Shown: positions 1 through 8,991, counted from the first letter of the stretch. The stretch is 64,000 nucleotides of DNA from Hyphomonadaceae bacterium (GCA_019636095.1 JAHBYF010000002.1:248001-312000), one strand, 5' to 3'. A program made the numbers and translations. Notes: generated from the letters alone by a model not told the origin.

Positions 1-128
1 GGCTGGCAGGCGTTGAAGCGCCGCTGGCGGCTCCCTCAGCAAGAGGTTCGATTGCGGCGCTTGGCGCTGCTTGGCACGGCCCGAACACAGAGAACGGGCT
101 TTTGAAATGCGGCGCAACTCATGACTGA
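1..128 (+). other. Left edge: unassigned 3' end of an upstream gene plus spacer
   Basis: The window opens inside or just after an upstream gene. Three short plus-strand frames stay open from base 1: one stops at 14-16 (reading ...AGRR), one at 103-105 and one at 126-128. The frame that stops at 14-16 fits best with the possible terminator at 79-103, but there is too little sequence to name the gene. In related genomes a release-factor methyltransferase gene often precedes the DUF4167 gene; that is context, not evidence. Confidence 0.25.
79..103 (+). terminator. Possible weak intrinsic terminator
   Basis: GCCCG (79-83) can pair with CGGGC (95-99), and TTTT follows directly (100-103). The stem is only 5 bp and the loop is 11 nt, so this is a weak candidate. 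Confidence 0.3.
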
Positions 129-184
129 CCGATGGTCAGGCGTTGACGCCCTAAACGGAACCACAAAGCAATGGTGCACTTCCA

Positions 185-907
185 ATGAAGCGTCAGCGGG
201 GCCGCGGCCGTAAGCCGGGCGGTGGTGGCAACTACCACCACAACAACAATCAGGGCGGCCATCACCACCCGAACCGTCAGCTTGAGACCAATGGTCCGGA
301 GATCAAATTTCGCGGGACCGCCTCTCACATTCACGAACGCTATCTGGCGCTCGCGCGCGACGCGCAGAGTTCTGGCGACCGGGTGTTGAGTGAGGCCTAC
401 CTGCAGTACGCCGATCACTACTTCCGCTTGGTGCGCTCGATGCAGCCGGCGACGCCAGTGCAGCAACCACAACAGAACCTCAATGACGGCGAGTTCGAAG
501 GTGACGAAGAGGTCGCCGCCGAGGGGGACGGTTCAGAAGAGAGCGAAGTCCGCGCCGAGGGCGAAGATCAAGCATCAGGCGACTTCCAGGGCGAGCGTCA
601 ACAGTATCGCGAAGGCGGTGGAGAGCGCGGCGATGGCGGGCAGCGTCGGGGGCGTAACCGGCGGCGTTTCCGGCCAGACGGTGATCGTGATGGCGGCTAT
701 GAAGCGCGCGATGGCGAGCGCTCCGAAGGCGGCGAGCCCCGAGAAGATCGCGAGCGGCGTCAACCGCGCGAGCGCGCTGAAGGCGAACCGCGTGAACCGC
801 GCCGCGAGCGCCAGCCACGCGAGGATCGCGAATCCGCAAGCCGCGAGGGGTTTTCGGACGGGCCGAAGCCGGCGTTCCTGCGCAGCGGCGGCGGCTCAAG
901 CGAATAA
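185..907 (+). CDS. DUF4167 domain protein with Arg/Glu-rich tail
   Basis: 240 aa. Residues 1-35 are basic and rich in Gly, His and Asn (RGRGRKPGGGG, then NYHHNNNQGGHHH). Residues about 36-90 match the alphaproteobacterial DUF4167 core (IKFRGTASHIHERYLALARDA followed by a helix ending in YADHYFRLVRSMQP). Residues 100-240 are a low-complexity, disordered tail dense in E, R, D and G. The arginine-rich ends suggest RNA or ribosome binding, but no function is established for the family. The gene is convergent with the hydrolase gene, whose stop lies 1 bp beyond its own. The ATG at 185 is the start because the conserved basic N-terminus begins there. Confidence 0.8.
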   Translation: MKRQRGRGRKPGGGGNYHHNNNQGGHHHPNRQLETNGPEIKFRGTASHIHERYLALARDAQSSGDRVLSEAYLQYADHYFRLVRSMQPATPVQQPQQNLNDGEFEGDEEVAAEGDGSEESEVRAEGEDQASGDFQGERQQYREGGGERGDGGQRRGRNRRRFRPDGDRDGGYEARDGERSEGGEPREDRERRQPRERAEGEPREPRRERQPREDRESASREGFSDGPKPAFLRSGGGSSE

Positions 908-908
908 A

Positions 909-1595
909 TTAGCGCTTCGAGGTCGGCGGGCGGGGCGGTGCTGCGAGGCGCCGTTCCAGATATTCGCGTGCGTGCCGCTCAACTGTTTCGAGGTGATCTT
1001 CTCCCGGGTCGCGACCGCGGAAGAAGTGATCGGCGCCTTCAATCGGCGCGCCATCGACTTTGATGTTCTTCTGCGTGCGGATTCGCCCGATGACTCGCTC
1101 CATATCCTGGGCGGTCGTCACGCTATCGCGCGTTCCATAGATGATGACACCAGAGGCCGGGCACGGCGCAAGGAACGAAAGATCGTAATGGTTGGCTGGC
1201 GGCGCCACCGCGATGAACCCATCAATTTCAGGCCGGCGCATCAGCAATTGCAGGCCGATCCAGGCGCCGAACGAGTAGCCGCCGACCCAGCACTGCTCGG
1301 CATTAGGGTTCATGGCTTGAAGGTAGTCGAGAGCGGAGGCGGCGTCTGACAGTTCCCCCATGCCGTTGTCGAACACGCCTTGGCTGCGGCCAATGCCGCG
1401 GAAGTTGAACCGCAACACACCGAAGCCCTTGGACGTGAAGAGCTTATAGAGTTGGACGGTAACGCGGTCCTGCATCGAACCGCCTGCTCGCGGGTGTCCG
1501 TGCAGAATGAGCGCAATCGGCGCGCCTTCCTTCGACGGTTCCTGGTAACGGCCTTCCACGCGCCCTGCAGCGCCCGGGAAAATCACTTCCGGCAT
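909..1595 (-). CDS. Alpha/beta hydrolase (COG2945-like)
   Basis: 228 aa serine hydrolase of the short alpha/beta superfamily. An HGHP oxyanion-hole motif lies at residues 32-35, the nucleophile elbow GYSFG has Ser108, the acid is probably Asp157 (GTRDS) and the base His190 (GADHFF). There is no signal peptide, so it should be cytoplasmic. The substrate cannot be read from the sequence; relatives are annotated as dienelactone-hydrolase-like esterases. It is transcribed away from the SUF regulator gene and ends 1 bp from the DUF4167 gene. Confidence 0.8.
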   Translation of the reverse strand: MPEVIFPGAAGRVEGRYQEPSKEGAPIALILHGHPRAGGSMQDRVTVQLYKLFTSKGFGVLRFNFRGIGRSQGVFDNGMGELSDAASALDYLQAMNPNAEQCWVGGYSFGAWIGLQLLMRRPEIDGFIAVAPPANHYDLSFLAPCPASGVIIYGTRDSVTTAQDMERVIGRIRTQKNIKVDGAPIEGADHFFRGRDPGEDHLETVERHAREYLERRLAAPPRPPTSKR

Positions 1596-1637
1596 TCGTT
1601 CTTAGACCCCAGCCGCCCAAGAAACTTTAGGCGGCAT

Positions 1638-1662
1638 ATTCTTGACCAAAACACTCGGGTAT
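1638..1662 (+). promoter_or_regulatory. Candidate type 1 IscR operator over the SUF promoter
   Basis: Aligned by eye with the E. coli type 1 IscR consensus ATASYYGACTRWWWYAGTCRRSTAT, 22 of 25 positions fit (mismatches at positions 3, 10 and 17). Its halves read TTGACC (1642-1647) and CTCGGGTAT (1654-1662). TTGACC could also be a -35 element, so the regulator would cover the promoter. It lies about 90 bp upstream of the Rrf2 gene that starts at 1753. Confidence 0.6.
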
Positions 1663-1752
1663 CTTAGCTGGAAGCATAAGAGGCCCGGCCCCAAAGGGGG
1701 CGGCTTCTAGCACTCAATTTGGGGACGGGCGAGGGCGCGGGAAGGGACAGGT

Positions 1753-2196
1753 ATGCGTTTAACGTCGAAAGGCCGCTATGCGGTGATGGCCATGGCCGAT
1801 CTGGCGCTGCATGGCGGCGCAGAACGTGCCGTTCCGCTGCAGGAAGTGGCGCGCCGGCAGGAGATCTCACTCTCTTATCTCGAACAGCTATTCGCGAAGA
1901 TGCGGCGTGCGGGGTTGGTGTCCGGTGTGCGCGGTCCAGGCGGCGGCTATCGCTTGGCGCGCGGCGCTGATGTGGTGACCGTCGCGGAGATCATTGAAGC
2001 CGTGAACGAGCCCATCAAGGCGACGCGCTGCGATAGTGCGTCGACCAAGAGTTGCATTGGCCGCAACGGACGCTGCATCGCGCATGGCCTCTGGCAGGAG
2101 ATGGGCGACCGCATCCAAGTGTTCTTGGCGTCGGTCTCTCTCGCTGATGTGCTTGAGCAACGCTTCGACGGCAGCGCGCGCGTCGCTGCGGAATAG
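1753..2196 (+). CDS. iscR: IscR-type Rrf2 family Fe-S-sensing regulator
   Basis: 147 aa. Residues 1-80 form the Rrf2 winged helix (MRLTSKGRYAVMAMADLA; GGGYRLAR wing). Three cysteines, C93, C101 and C108, are followed by His111 in the context CIAHGLW, matching the CX5-7C, CX5-6C and LTHALW cluster loop of IscR; the spacing is slightly longer than in E. coli (CX7CX6C). This predicts a [2Fe-2S]-binding repressor of Fe-S biogenesis. It is the first gene of the SUF operon; the next start codon is 4 bp after its stop. An AAGGGA ribosome-binding site precedes the ATG. The operator-like site at 1638-1662 suggests autoregulation. Confidence 0.87.
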   Translation: MRLTSKGRYAVMAMADLALHGGAERAVPLQEVARRQEISLSYLEQLFAKMRRAGLVSGVRGPGGGYRLARGADVVTVAEIIEAVNEPIKATRCDSASTKSCIGRNGRCIAHGLWQEMGDRIQVFLASVSLADVLEQRFDGSARVAAE

Positions 2197-2200
2197 GTTG

Positions 2201-3385
2201 ATGATCAAGACGCCCGTCTATTGCGACTACAACGCTGGCGCGCCGATCCGAGCGGAAGCGGCGGTAGCAATGTCGCGCGCGTTGGCGGCGGGCGGCAATG
2301 CGTCCTCGGTGCACAGCGTCGGCCGTCGTATGCGCGCGATGATCGAAGATGCGCGCGAACGGATCGCCGGCGCGCTCAAGGCAAGCGCTGAGAACGTGGT
2401 GTTCACGTCGGGCGCGACGGAAGCGCTGCACTTGGCGCTCGCGACGTTTGACGCCTATTCGCGCACGCAGCGGCCAGCGATCGTGCGCGACGAATACAAT
2501 CAGGATGAGCCCGATCCGGAGCCGTCGATCGTCGTCGCAGAATGTGAGCACGACGCGCTGTTTGAAGACGGCAGGCATCGCGCCATGCTGCGCGCGCCAT
2601 TGCAGAACAGCGGCCTGATTGATCTCGATGTGCTTGCTGCACTAATCGCTGAAGCGCCGAAGCCAGTGCTCGTGGCGGTGCAACTGGCGAACAACGAAAC
2701 TGGTGTGATCCAGCCGATTGCCAAGATCGCCGCGCTTTGCCGCGAACACGGCGCGCTATTGCTGGTCGACGCCGCCCAGGCGTTCGGCCGCATCCCGGTC
2801 AGCATCGCTGACCTCGATGCTTCCTACCTCGTCGTCTCGAGTCACAAGCTCGGTGGCCCGCCAGGGGCGGGCGCGCTTGTGCTGGCGCCAGGTGCGCCGT
2901 TCCTGACGACGCGTTTTGGCGGCGGGCAAGAACGCGGACGCCGGCCAGGCACGGAGAACGGCGCGGCGATTGTCGGCTTCGCGACCGCTGTTGAATGGGC
3001 GCTGAGCGATAGGGAAGGCGAAGGCCGCCGCATCGCCGCGATGCGCGACCGCTTCGAGGCGCGGCTGCCTGGCGACGCCGTGGTGTTCGGCGCGCAAGCG
3101 CCGCGCCTGCCTAACACCTCGAACTTCGCACTCCCTGGCCTTAATGCCGAAACCGCTGTGATCGCGATGGACCTTGAAGGCGTCGCGATCAGTTCCGGCG
3201 CCGCGTGCTCGTCCGGCAAGGTTCGGTCCAGCCGCGTATTGTTCGCGATGGGTGTGTCCGGAGAGATCGCCAAGGCAGCGCTGCGTGTGAGCTTCGGGCA
3301 TGAATCGAAAGAGTCTGATGTCGACGAAGCGCTGAATGCGCTGAACAAGATCGCATCGCGCCGCAATCGCGAGGCGGCGGCATGA
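2201..3385 (+). CDS. Cysteine desulfurase, NifS/IscS type
   Basis: 394 aa PLP enzyme that converts cysteine to alanine and supplies persulfide sulfur for cluster assembly. The PLP lysine is K216 (SSHKLGG). The catalytic cysteine is C336 in GAACSSGK, the flexible-loop form of group I (NifS/IscS) desulfurases. The ATG at 2201 gives the family N-terminus [10 protein letters not shown]; an upstream in-frame ATG at 2036 overlaps the regulator gene and adds non-homologous residues. It overlaps sufB by 4 nt (ATGA). It is the first of two desulfurases in this operon, the other being group II SufS. Confidence 0.88.
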   Translation: MIKTPVYCDYNAGAPIRAEAAVAMSRALAAGGNASSVHSVGRRMRAMIEDARERIAGALKASAENVVFTSGATEALHLALATFDAYSRTQRPAIVRDEYNQDEPDPEPSIVVAECEHDALFEDGRHRAMLRAPLQNSGLIDLDVLAALIAEAPKPVLVAVQLANNETGVIQPIAKIAALCREHGALLLVDAAQAFGRIPVSIADLDASYLVVSSHKLGGPPGAGALVLAPGAPFLTTRFGGGQERGRRPGTENGAAIVGFATAVEWALSDREGEGRRIAAMRDRFEARLPGDAVVFGAQAPRLPNTSNFALPGLNAETAVIAMDLEGVAISSGAACSSGKVRSSRVLFAMGVSGEIAKAALRVSFGHESKESDVDEALNALNKIASRRNREAAA

Positions 3386-4869
3386 GCGCGGTGAAGGACA
3401 CGATCGACAAAGGCACCGTCGAAGCTGCGCGGGCTCTCGAAGCGGAGAAGTACAAACATGGCTTCATCACGGACCTTGAGCAGGAACTCGCACCGCCGGG
3501 CCTAAACGAAGACATCGTTCGCTACATCTCGGCTAAGAAGGGCGAGCCGCAGTGGATGCTGGAGTGGCGTCTAGAGGCGTTCCTGCGTTGGCAGACCATC
3601 GAGGAGCCGACTTGGGCGCTCGTTCACTATCCCCCGATCAATTATCAAGCCGCACGCTACTACGCGGCGCCAAAGGCGGGGGCTAAGTATAAGAGCCTCG
3701 AAGACGTCGATCCGGAGATCCTCGACACCTACAAGAAGCTCGGCATTCCGCTGAAGGAAGCAGAAGTGCTGCTCGGCGTTGAAGGCGCCCCGCGCGTCGC
3801 CGTCGATGCGGTGTTCGATAGCGTCAGTGTGGTCACGACTTTCAAGGAGGAACTCGCGAAAGCCGGCGTCATCTTCTGCTCGATGAGCGAAGCGGTGCGC
3901 GAACATCCGGATCTGGTGAGGAAGTATCTAGGCTCTGTGGTGCCGACATCAGATAATTTCTTTGCAACGCTCAACAGCGCTGTGTTCTCAGACGGGTCAT
4001 TCGTTTACGTGCCGCCCGGCGTGCGCTGCCCGATGGAGCTTAGCACCTATTTCCGCATGAATGCCCAAGGCACCGGCCAATTCGAACGCACGCTCATCAT
4101 CGCCGACAAGGGCGCCTACGTTTCTTACCTCGAAGGCTGCACCGCGCCGATGCGCGACGAAAACCAGCTGCACGCCGCGGTAGTTGAACTGGTGGCCCTC
4201 GACGAGGCGGAGATCAAATACTCTACCGTTCAGAATTGGTGGCCCGGCGATGCGGAAGGCAAGGGTGGCATCTACAACTTTGTCACTAAGCGCGGCGACT
4301 GCCGCGGCGCGCGTTCGAAGATCAGCTGGACGCAGGTCGAGACGGGATCTGCAATCACTTGGAAGTACCCAAGTTGTGTGCTGCGTGGCGATGACAGCTC
4401 GGGCGAATTCTATTCGATTGCGGTGACCAATGGCCGTCAGCAGGCGGACACTGGCACCAAGATGATCCACTTGGGAAAGAACACACGTTCGCGGATCATT
4501 TCGAAGGGTATCTCGGCAGGGCGTTCATCCAATGCATATCGTGGCCTCGTGTCTGCACATGCCAAGGCCAAGGGAGCGCGGAATTTTACTCAGTGTGACT
4601 CGCTGCTGCTTGGCGATCAATGCGCAGCCCACACTGTGCCGTACGTGGAGACGCGGACACCCGACGCTCAGTTCGAGCACGAGGCGACAACAACCAAGCT
4701 TTCGGATGAGCAGCTCTTCTATCTACGCTCGCGCGGTATTCCGGAAGAAGAAGCCGTCGCGCTGCTGGTGAACGGGTTCGTCCGCGAGGTGTTGCAGAAG
4801 TTGCCGATGGAGTTCGCGGTGGAGGCACAAAAGCTGTTGGAAGTTAGTCTCGAAGGGAGCGTTGGATGA
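3382..4869 (+). CDS. sufB: Fe-S cluster assembly scaffold SufB
   Basis: 495 aa, the usual SufB length. SufB, SufC and SufD form the scaffold complex that builds [4Fe-4S] clusters in the cytoplasm. The C-terminal beta-helix region has the signature [13 protein letters not shown] with C405, equivalent to the essential C405 of E. coli SufB, followed by AHTVPYVE with the conserved glutamate. The C-terminus has the SRGIPEEEA helix shared with SufD. The start overlaps the preceding desulfurase gene (ATGA), and the stop overlaps the lipoprotein start (ATGA), so translation is probably coupled at both ends. Confidence 0.95.
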   Translation: MSAVKDTIDKGTVEAARALEAEKYKHGFITDLEQELAPPGLNEDIVRYISAKKGEPQWMLEWRLEAFLRWQTIEEPTWALVHYPPINYQAARYYAAPKAGAKYKSLEDVDPEILDTYKKLGIPLKEAEVLLGVEGAPRVAVDAVFDSVSVVTTFKEELAKAGVIFCSMSEAVREHPDLVRKYLGSVVPTSDNFFATLNSAVFSDGSFVYVPPGVRCPMELSTYFRMNAQGTGQFERTLIIADKGAYVSYLEGCTAPMRDENQLHAAVVELVALDEAEIKYSTVQNWWPGDAEGKGGIYNFVTKRGDCRGARSKISWTQVETGSAITWKYPSCVLRGDDSSGEFYSIAVTNGRQQADTGTKMIHLGKNTRSRIISKGISAGRSSNAYRGLVSAHAKAKGARNFTQCDSLLLGDQCAAHTVPYVETRTPDAQFEHEATTTKLSDEQLFYLRSRGIPEEEAVALLVNGFVREVLQKLPMEFAVEAQKLLEVSLEGSVG

Positions 4870-5360
4870 GCGTGTGGCGTTTTGCTTTGGCTGCGTGCGT
4901 CATTGGTCTTGCTGCCTGCAACCAACAGCCTGCGGAGCGTGAAGCCGAAGGAGGGTCTGCGCCCGTCGAGACACCCTCGGAGGCGACTGATGACCAACGC
5001 GTTGAATTCGCGCACGTCGACCCCTCGCTTTTGAGCGCTCCGAATGACGCATTCACGGCCATTGAGCCGAGTGAAGTTGGCGTGTTCGCTGCCCCTGCTG
5101 TCATGGACGCGCTTGAGCCGCTGCTCGGGCCTGAAGTCACCGAGGGCGCCGAGGTGAGCCTCACAGTGCGCGAGAATGGCGACCAAGCGATCGCTGATGT
5201 CGTGCGTATAGGTTCGCAGGACGATTCCGTTTCTGGCGGCCACGTGCGTATCGAATTTCACCGGGAGGCAGATGGATGGTTTCCGGTGAATGCTTATCGG
5301 CGCACTCGATGCGCCCGAGGCGGTGAAGCTGGCCAGTGGACAGCGGGGCTGTGCCCATGA
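4866..5360 (+). CDS. Unknown lipoprotein inside the SUF operon
   Basis: 164 aa, no family recognised. Residues 1-17 are a lipoprotein signal peptide with lipobox LAAC and acceptor Cys18. Residues 20-45 are a Glu/Pro/Ala-rich linker, then comes an acidic globular part of about 115 residues. Three more cysteines are absent until the end (one in RTRCARGG, one in GLCP). The gene is on the same strand as sufB and sufC, starts within the sufB stop codon (4-nt overlap), and ends 33 bp before the sufC start. A surface or periplasmic lipoprotein is unexpected between genes for a cytosolic complex. The pairing may be functional or simply a lineage-specific insertion. Confidence 0.75.
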   Translation: MSVWRFALAACVIGLAACNQQPAEREAEGGSAPVETPSEATDDQRVEFAHVDPSLLSAPNDAFTAIEPSEVGVFAAPAVMDALEPLLGPEVTEGAEVSLTVRENGDQAIADVVRIGSQDDSVSGGHVRIEFHREADGWFPVNAYRRTRCARGGEAGQWTAGLCP

Positions 5361-5393
5361 TCGACGTCAACATTGGGAAGGACAAGCAGCAGC

Positions 5394-6140
5394 GTGTTTG
5401 AAGTCAAAGACCTCCATGTCGCAGTTGGCGGCGCTGAGATCATCAAGGGTCTGACGCTCTCTGTCCCAGCAGGCGAGACGCACGCGATCATGGGCCCGAA
5501 TGGTTCCGGAAAATCGACGTTATCGTACGCCCTCGCGGGGCGGGACAGTTACGAAGTAACCAGCGGCTCAGCGACGCTCGGTGGCGTCGATCTGTTGACA
5601 TTGGAGCCTGAGGCGCGTGCCGCTGCCGGCTTGTTCTTGTCGTTCCAGTATCCTGTAGAAATTCCTGGTCTCTCTGCCATCGCGTTTTTGAAAGCCGCGC
5701 TGAATGCGCAACGCAAGGCGCGCGGACAGCAACCGATGCCGGCGCCTGAGCTGTTAAAGCTGCTGCGGTCGAAGGCGGAGGCGCTGAAGATCGATCAAGA
5801 GATGTTGAAGCGTCCGTTGAATGTCGGCTTTTCTGGCGGTGAGAAAAAGCGCTTTGAGGCGCTGCAACTCGCGGTGCTGCAACCGAAGTTCGCCATTCTT
5901 GACGAAACTGATTCCGGTCTCGACATCGACGCGCTGAAGGTCGTCGCTGCGAGTGTAAACACGGCGCGCGCACCGGATCGTGGGCTGCTGGTGATTACGC
6001 ACTACCAGCGGCTGCTCGACTACATAAGGCCGGACCGTGTCCACATCCTCGCCAGGGGCCGCATCATCACGAGCGGCGGGCCGGAGCTGGCGCTTGAACT
6101 TGAGCGTGATGGTTACGACAAATATGTGAGAGCGGCGTGA
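5394..6140 (+). CDS. sufC: Fe-S assembly ATPase SufC
   Basis: 248 aa ABC-type ATPase, the same length as E. coli SufC. Walker A GPNGSGKST is at residues 34-42, the signature FSGGEKKR follows, and Walker B is FAILDETDSGLDID. The H-loop is LLVITHYQRLL. It powers conformational change of the SufBCD scaffold and has no membrane domain. I chose the GTG at 5394 because it gives the family N-terminus FEVKDLHV and follows GGGAAGGA at 5375-5382; an in-frame TTG at 5373 would add seven residues. It overlaps sufD by 4 nt. Confidence 0.95.
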   Translation: MFEVKDLHVAVGGAEIIKGLTLSVPAGETHAIMGPNGSGKSTLSYALAGRDSYEVTSGSATLGGVDLLTLEPEARAAAGLFLSFQYPVEIPGLSAIAFLKAALNAQRKARGQQPMPAPELLKLLRSKAEALKIDQEMLKRPLNVGFSGGEKKRFEALQLAVLQPKFAILDETDSGLDIDALKVVAASVNTARAPDRGLLVITHYQRLLDYIRPDRVHILARGRIITSGGPELALELERDGYDKYVRAA

Positions 6141-7042
6141 GCATTGCCGCAGCACTTCCAACCCGCCGCAACGAGGCGTGGAAATATTCCGACCTGCGTC
6201 AAGCCGTCGGAGAAACGCCTCACGTGTTGCGCGATGGCCGGGACATCATCGAGCGCTTGGCGCCTGGGACGCAGTGCCTCGAAGCAACCACCAAGCAATT
6301 CTTTGTCGAACGCATGGTAGATGATCGACACATGGATGCGCGGGCGTTCGATTGGGCTGTCGGCAAAGGCGCTGAATTGACACGCGTGGTCATCCAAACC
6401 GGCAAAGAGCTGCCGCTGTCGGTCACGCGCGTGCGGTTGGCAGAGGGCGCGAAGTACGCGCAGTTTGTACTCTCGTTCGGAGCGCGGTTGGCGCGGATTG
6501 AGACGCACGTGACGGTCGAAGGCGAGGGCGCCGAAGTGACTATGAACGGCGCCTATCTTGCCGGGATCGGCCGGCACGCAGACCTGACCTCGGTCATCGA
6601 ACATAAGGCGCCTGGCGCGGTGACGCGTCAGCTTGTCAAAGGCGTCGCACGCAAAGGCGGGCGCGGCGTCTTTCAGGGCAAAATCGTCGTTGATCGTGTC
6701 GCCCAGAAGACGGACGCGCGGCAGCACCATCAGGGTCTACTCCTGGAAGACGGTGCTGAGGTCTTCGCCAAACCTGAACTGATGATCCACGCCGACGACG
6801 TGCAGTGCGCGCACGGCAACACTGCCGGTGGCCTGGATGAACGCGCTCTCTTCTACATGCGCTCGCGCGGAATTCCTGAGACCGAAGCTCGATCGTTGCT
6901 GATTGAGGCGTTCCTCGTTGAAACGATTCCGGACGGGCTGCCTGAGGCGCTGCGCGATGAGTTGGTCGCGGCAATTCGAACCTGGCTTAAGACTGGCGAT
7001 CCGCCGGCGCCTGCGGTCGCCGAAGAGGAGGGCATGATTTGA
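6137..7042 (+). CDS. sufD: Fe-S assembly scaffold SufD (short form)
   Basis: 301 aa, clearly shorter than the roughly 420 aa of E. coli SufD; the missing part is at the N-terminus. The beta-helix core is intact and has H226 in QCAHGNTAGG, equivalent to the functional H360 of E. coli SufD. The C-terminal helix has FYMRSRGIPETEA. The start is GTG at 6137, overlapping the sufC stop by 4 nt. The early AWKYSDLR motif shows that the short N-terminus is genuine and not a wrong start. It pairs with SufB to hold the nascent cluster. Confidence 0.92.
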   Translation: MSIAAALPTRRNEAWKYSDLRQAVGETPHVLRDGRDIIERLAPGTQCLEATTKQFFVERMVDDRHMDARAFDWAVGKGAELTRVVIQTGKELPLSVTRVRLAEGAKYAQFVLSFGARLARIETHVTVEGEGAEVTMNGAYLAGIGRHADLTSVIEHKAPGAVTRQLVKGVARKGGRGVFQGKIVVDRVAQKTDARQHHQGLLLEDGAEVFAKPELMIHADDVQCAHGNTAGGLDERALFYMRSRGIPETEARSLLIEAFLVETIPDGLPEALRDELVAAIRTWLKTGDPPAPAVAEEEGMI

Positions 7043-8268
7043 ATGCGCCTCTGACCCGGGCTTTCGATGTGGAGGCTGTGCGCACGCAATTTGCGATCCT
7101 TGGGCGATCAGTGAATGAGCGTCCGCTGGTCTATCTGGATAACGCCGCCAGCGCGCAGAAGCCGGAGGCGGTGATCGAAGCGATGGCGGCGCAGTTGCGC
7201 GGCGCTTACGCCAACGTGCATCGCGGGCTGCATACGCTGGCGAATGAGACGACCGAGGCGTTCGAGGCTGCCCGATCCACAGTGGCGGCGTTCATCAATG
7301 CGCCGAGCAGTGACAGCATCATTTTCACCAAGGGCGGCACGCAGGCGATCAACATCGTCGCCGCCGGGCTCGAGGTGCAATCGGGCGACGAGATTGTGCT
7401 TTCGGTAATGGAGCATCATTCGAACATCGTGCCGTGGCATTTCCTGCGTGAGCGCAAGGGTGCGGCGCTGAAATGGCTCGATATCGACGATGACGGCGGG
7501 ATCGATCTTGCCGCGCTGGACGCGCTCATTGGTCCGAAGACCAAGCTTGTCGCGATCACGCATATGTCGAACGTTCTGGGCGCCAACACCCCCGCGGCGG
7601 AAATCACGCGGATCGCGCACGCGAAGGGCGTGAAGGTGCTGTTCGACGGTTGCCAGGCCGTAGTTCACGGCCAAGTCGATGTGCAGGCGATCGATGCCGA
7701 CTTTTATGCCTTCACTGGGCACAAGCTCTACGGTCCAACCGGTATCGGCGTTCTCTACGGCAAACGCGACCTGCTTGCTGCGATGCCGCCGTTTGAGGGT
7801 GGCGGTGAGATGATCGATATCGTCGAGCGTGAGCGTGTCACCTACAACGAGCCGCCGCATCGCTTCGAAGCGGGCACACCTCCCATCATTGAGGCAATTG
7901 GGCTCAATGCCGCGATCGACTGGTTGAAGTCACAGGATCGGGCCGCGATCGAAGTGCACGAGGCGGCGTTGCGCGATCGGGCGATGAGCGCTCTTCGCGA
8001 ATTCAATTGGGTGAAGTTGCATGGTGCGGCGGCGGACAAAGGCGCGATCGTTGCCTTTTCCATGGAGGGCGCCCACCCTCATGACGTAGCCCAGATTTTG
8101 GATCGTCAAGGTGTCGCGATCCGGGCCGGCCACCATTGCGCGCAACCTTTGATGCAGCGGCTTGGCGTTACCGCCACGGCGCGAGCCAGTTTTGCGTGCT
8201 ACAATCGCCTTGATGAAGTCGATGCGCTGGTTGAGGCCTTGTACAAGGCGCGGAAGCTTTTGAGTTAG
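7039..8268 (+). CDS. sufS: Cysteine desulfurase SufS
   Basis: 409 aa group II desulfurase. The PLP lysine is K229 (TGHKLYGPTGIG) and the catalytic cysteine C367 (RAGHHCAQP). It supplies persulfide sulfur to SufB. The start is a TTG at 7039 that overlaps the sufD stop by 4 nt and is preceded by GAGGAGGG at 7025-7032; the ATG at 7043 is out of frame. No sufE or sufU sulfur-transfer partner gene is in the operon, so the acceptor is encoded elsewhere or replaced. Confidence 0.93.
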   Translation: MNAPLTRAFDVEAVRTQFAILGRSVNERPLVYLDNAASAQKPEAVIEAMAAQLRGAYANVHRGLHTLANETTEAFEAARSTVAAFINAPSSDSIIFTKGGTQAINIVAAGLEVQSGDEIVLSVMEHHSNIVPWHFLRERKGAALKWLDIDDDGGIDLAALDALIGPKTKLVAITHMSNVLGANTPAAEITRIAHAKGVKVLFDGCQAVVHGQVDVQAIDADFYAFTGHKLYGPTGIGVLYGKRDLLAAMPPFEGGGEMIDIVERERVTYNEPPHRFEAGTPPIIEAIGLNAAIDWLKSQDRAAIEVHEAALRDRAMSALREFNWVKLHGAAADKGAIVAFSMEGAHPHDVAQILDRQGVAIRAGHHCAQPLMQRLGVTATARASFACYNRLDEVDALVEALYKARKLLS

Positions 8269-8271
8269 AGG

Positions 8272-8625
8272 ATGATGGACGGTTCCGTTCCCCCGCCGAG
8301 CGCCCTCCCGAAGGCCGAACTTGATCGCATCACCGATGATCTGGTGGCGCAGTTCAAGACCGTGTTCGATCCGGAGATCCCGGTTGATGTCTATGAGCTG
8401 GGCCTCATCTATAAGGTCGATATCAATGATGAAGGTTTCGTCGATGTCGAAATGACGTTGACTGCTCCAGGTTGTCCGGTGGCCGGCGAGATGCCGGGAT
8501 GGGTTGAGACCGCGGCGCGGAAAGTGCGTGGCGTAACTGGCGCGAAGGTGAATCTGGTGTTTGATCCACCATGGACTCCGGCCCGGATGAGCGACGAGGC
8601 AAAGTTAGAACTGAACATGTTGTAG
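8272..8625 (+). CDS. sufT: SufT / MIP18-family (DUF59) Fe-S maturation factor
   Basis: 117 aa. It has the DUF59 core with DPEIPVDVYELGLIY and the conserved cysteine in TLTAPGCPVAGEMP. Family members help to maturate or transfer Fe-S clusters to target proteins. It begins 3 bp after the sufS stop; a second ATG three bases further on is an equally possible start. It is followed after 3 bp by sufA. Confidence 0.9.
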   Translation: MMDGSVPPPSALPKAELDRITDDLVAQFKTVFDPEIPVDVYELGLIYKVDINDEGFVDVEMTLTAPGCPVAGEMPGWVETAARKVRGVTGAKVNLVFDPPWTPARMSDEAKLELNML

Positions 8626-8628
8626 GCG

Positions 8629-8991
8629 ATGACGCGTAGACCCAGACCTAAGATCGTAACGCTCACTGACGCCGCTGCCGTGCGCGTGAAGGAGATCGTG
8701 GCGAAGGGCGACAAGCCGTATCTGCGGGTGGGTGTGGTCAATGGCGGCTGCGCGGGGATGGAATACACGCTCGATTATGCCGCGGAGCCGGCGCAATTCG
8801 ATGAGCTGGTCGAGGACAAGGATGTGAGGATCCTTGTGGCGGCTGATGCGGTGTTGTTCCTGTTGGGTTCAGAGATCGACTACGAGACGACCCGTTTGGC
8901 TTCGAAGTTTGTCTTCCGCAATCCGAACCAGACGGATGCCTGTGGCTGTGGCGAGAGCGTCACCATCGTGCCGGCGAAGGCGGAGGCGTAG
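8629..8991 (+). CDS. sufA: A-type Fe-S carrier SufA/HesB family
   Basis: 120 aa A-type carrier that receives clusters from SufBCD and passes them to apoproteins. The three cluster ligands are C41 (NGGCAGM), C105 and C107 (ACGCGES). Length and motif spacing are typical for the family. The ATG at 8629 lies 3 bp after the sufT stop. Its stop codon overlaps the GTG start of the next gene by 1 nt. Confidence 0.93.
   Translation: MTRRPRPKIVTLTDAAAVRVKEIVAKGDKPYLRVGVVNGGCAGMEYTLDYAAEPAQFDELVEDKDVRILVAADAVLFLLGSEIDYETTRLASKFVFRNPNQTDACGCGESVTIVPAKAEA

Noticed and set aside
390..1349. Plus-strand open frame of 319 codons across the DUF4167 gene and the hydrolase
   Set aside because: It crosses two better-supported genes, one on the opposite strand, and its sequence has no domain features.
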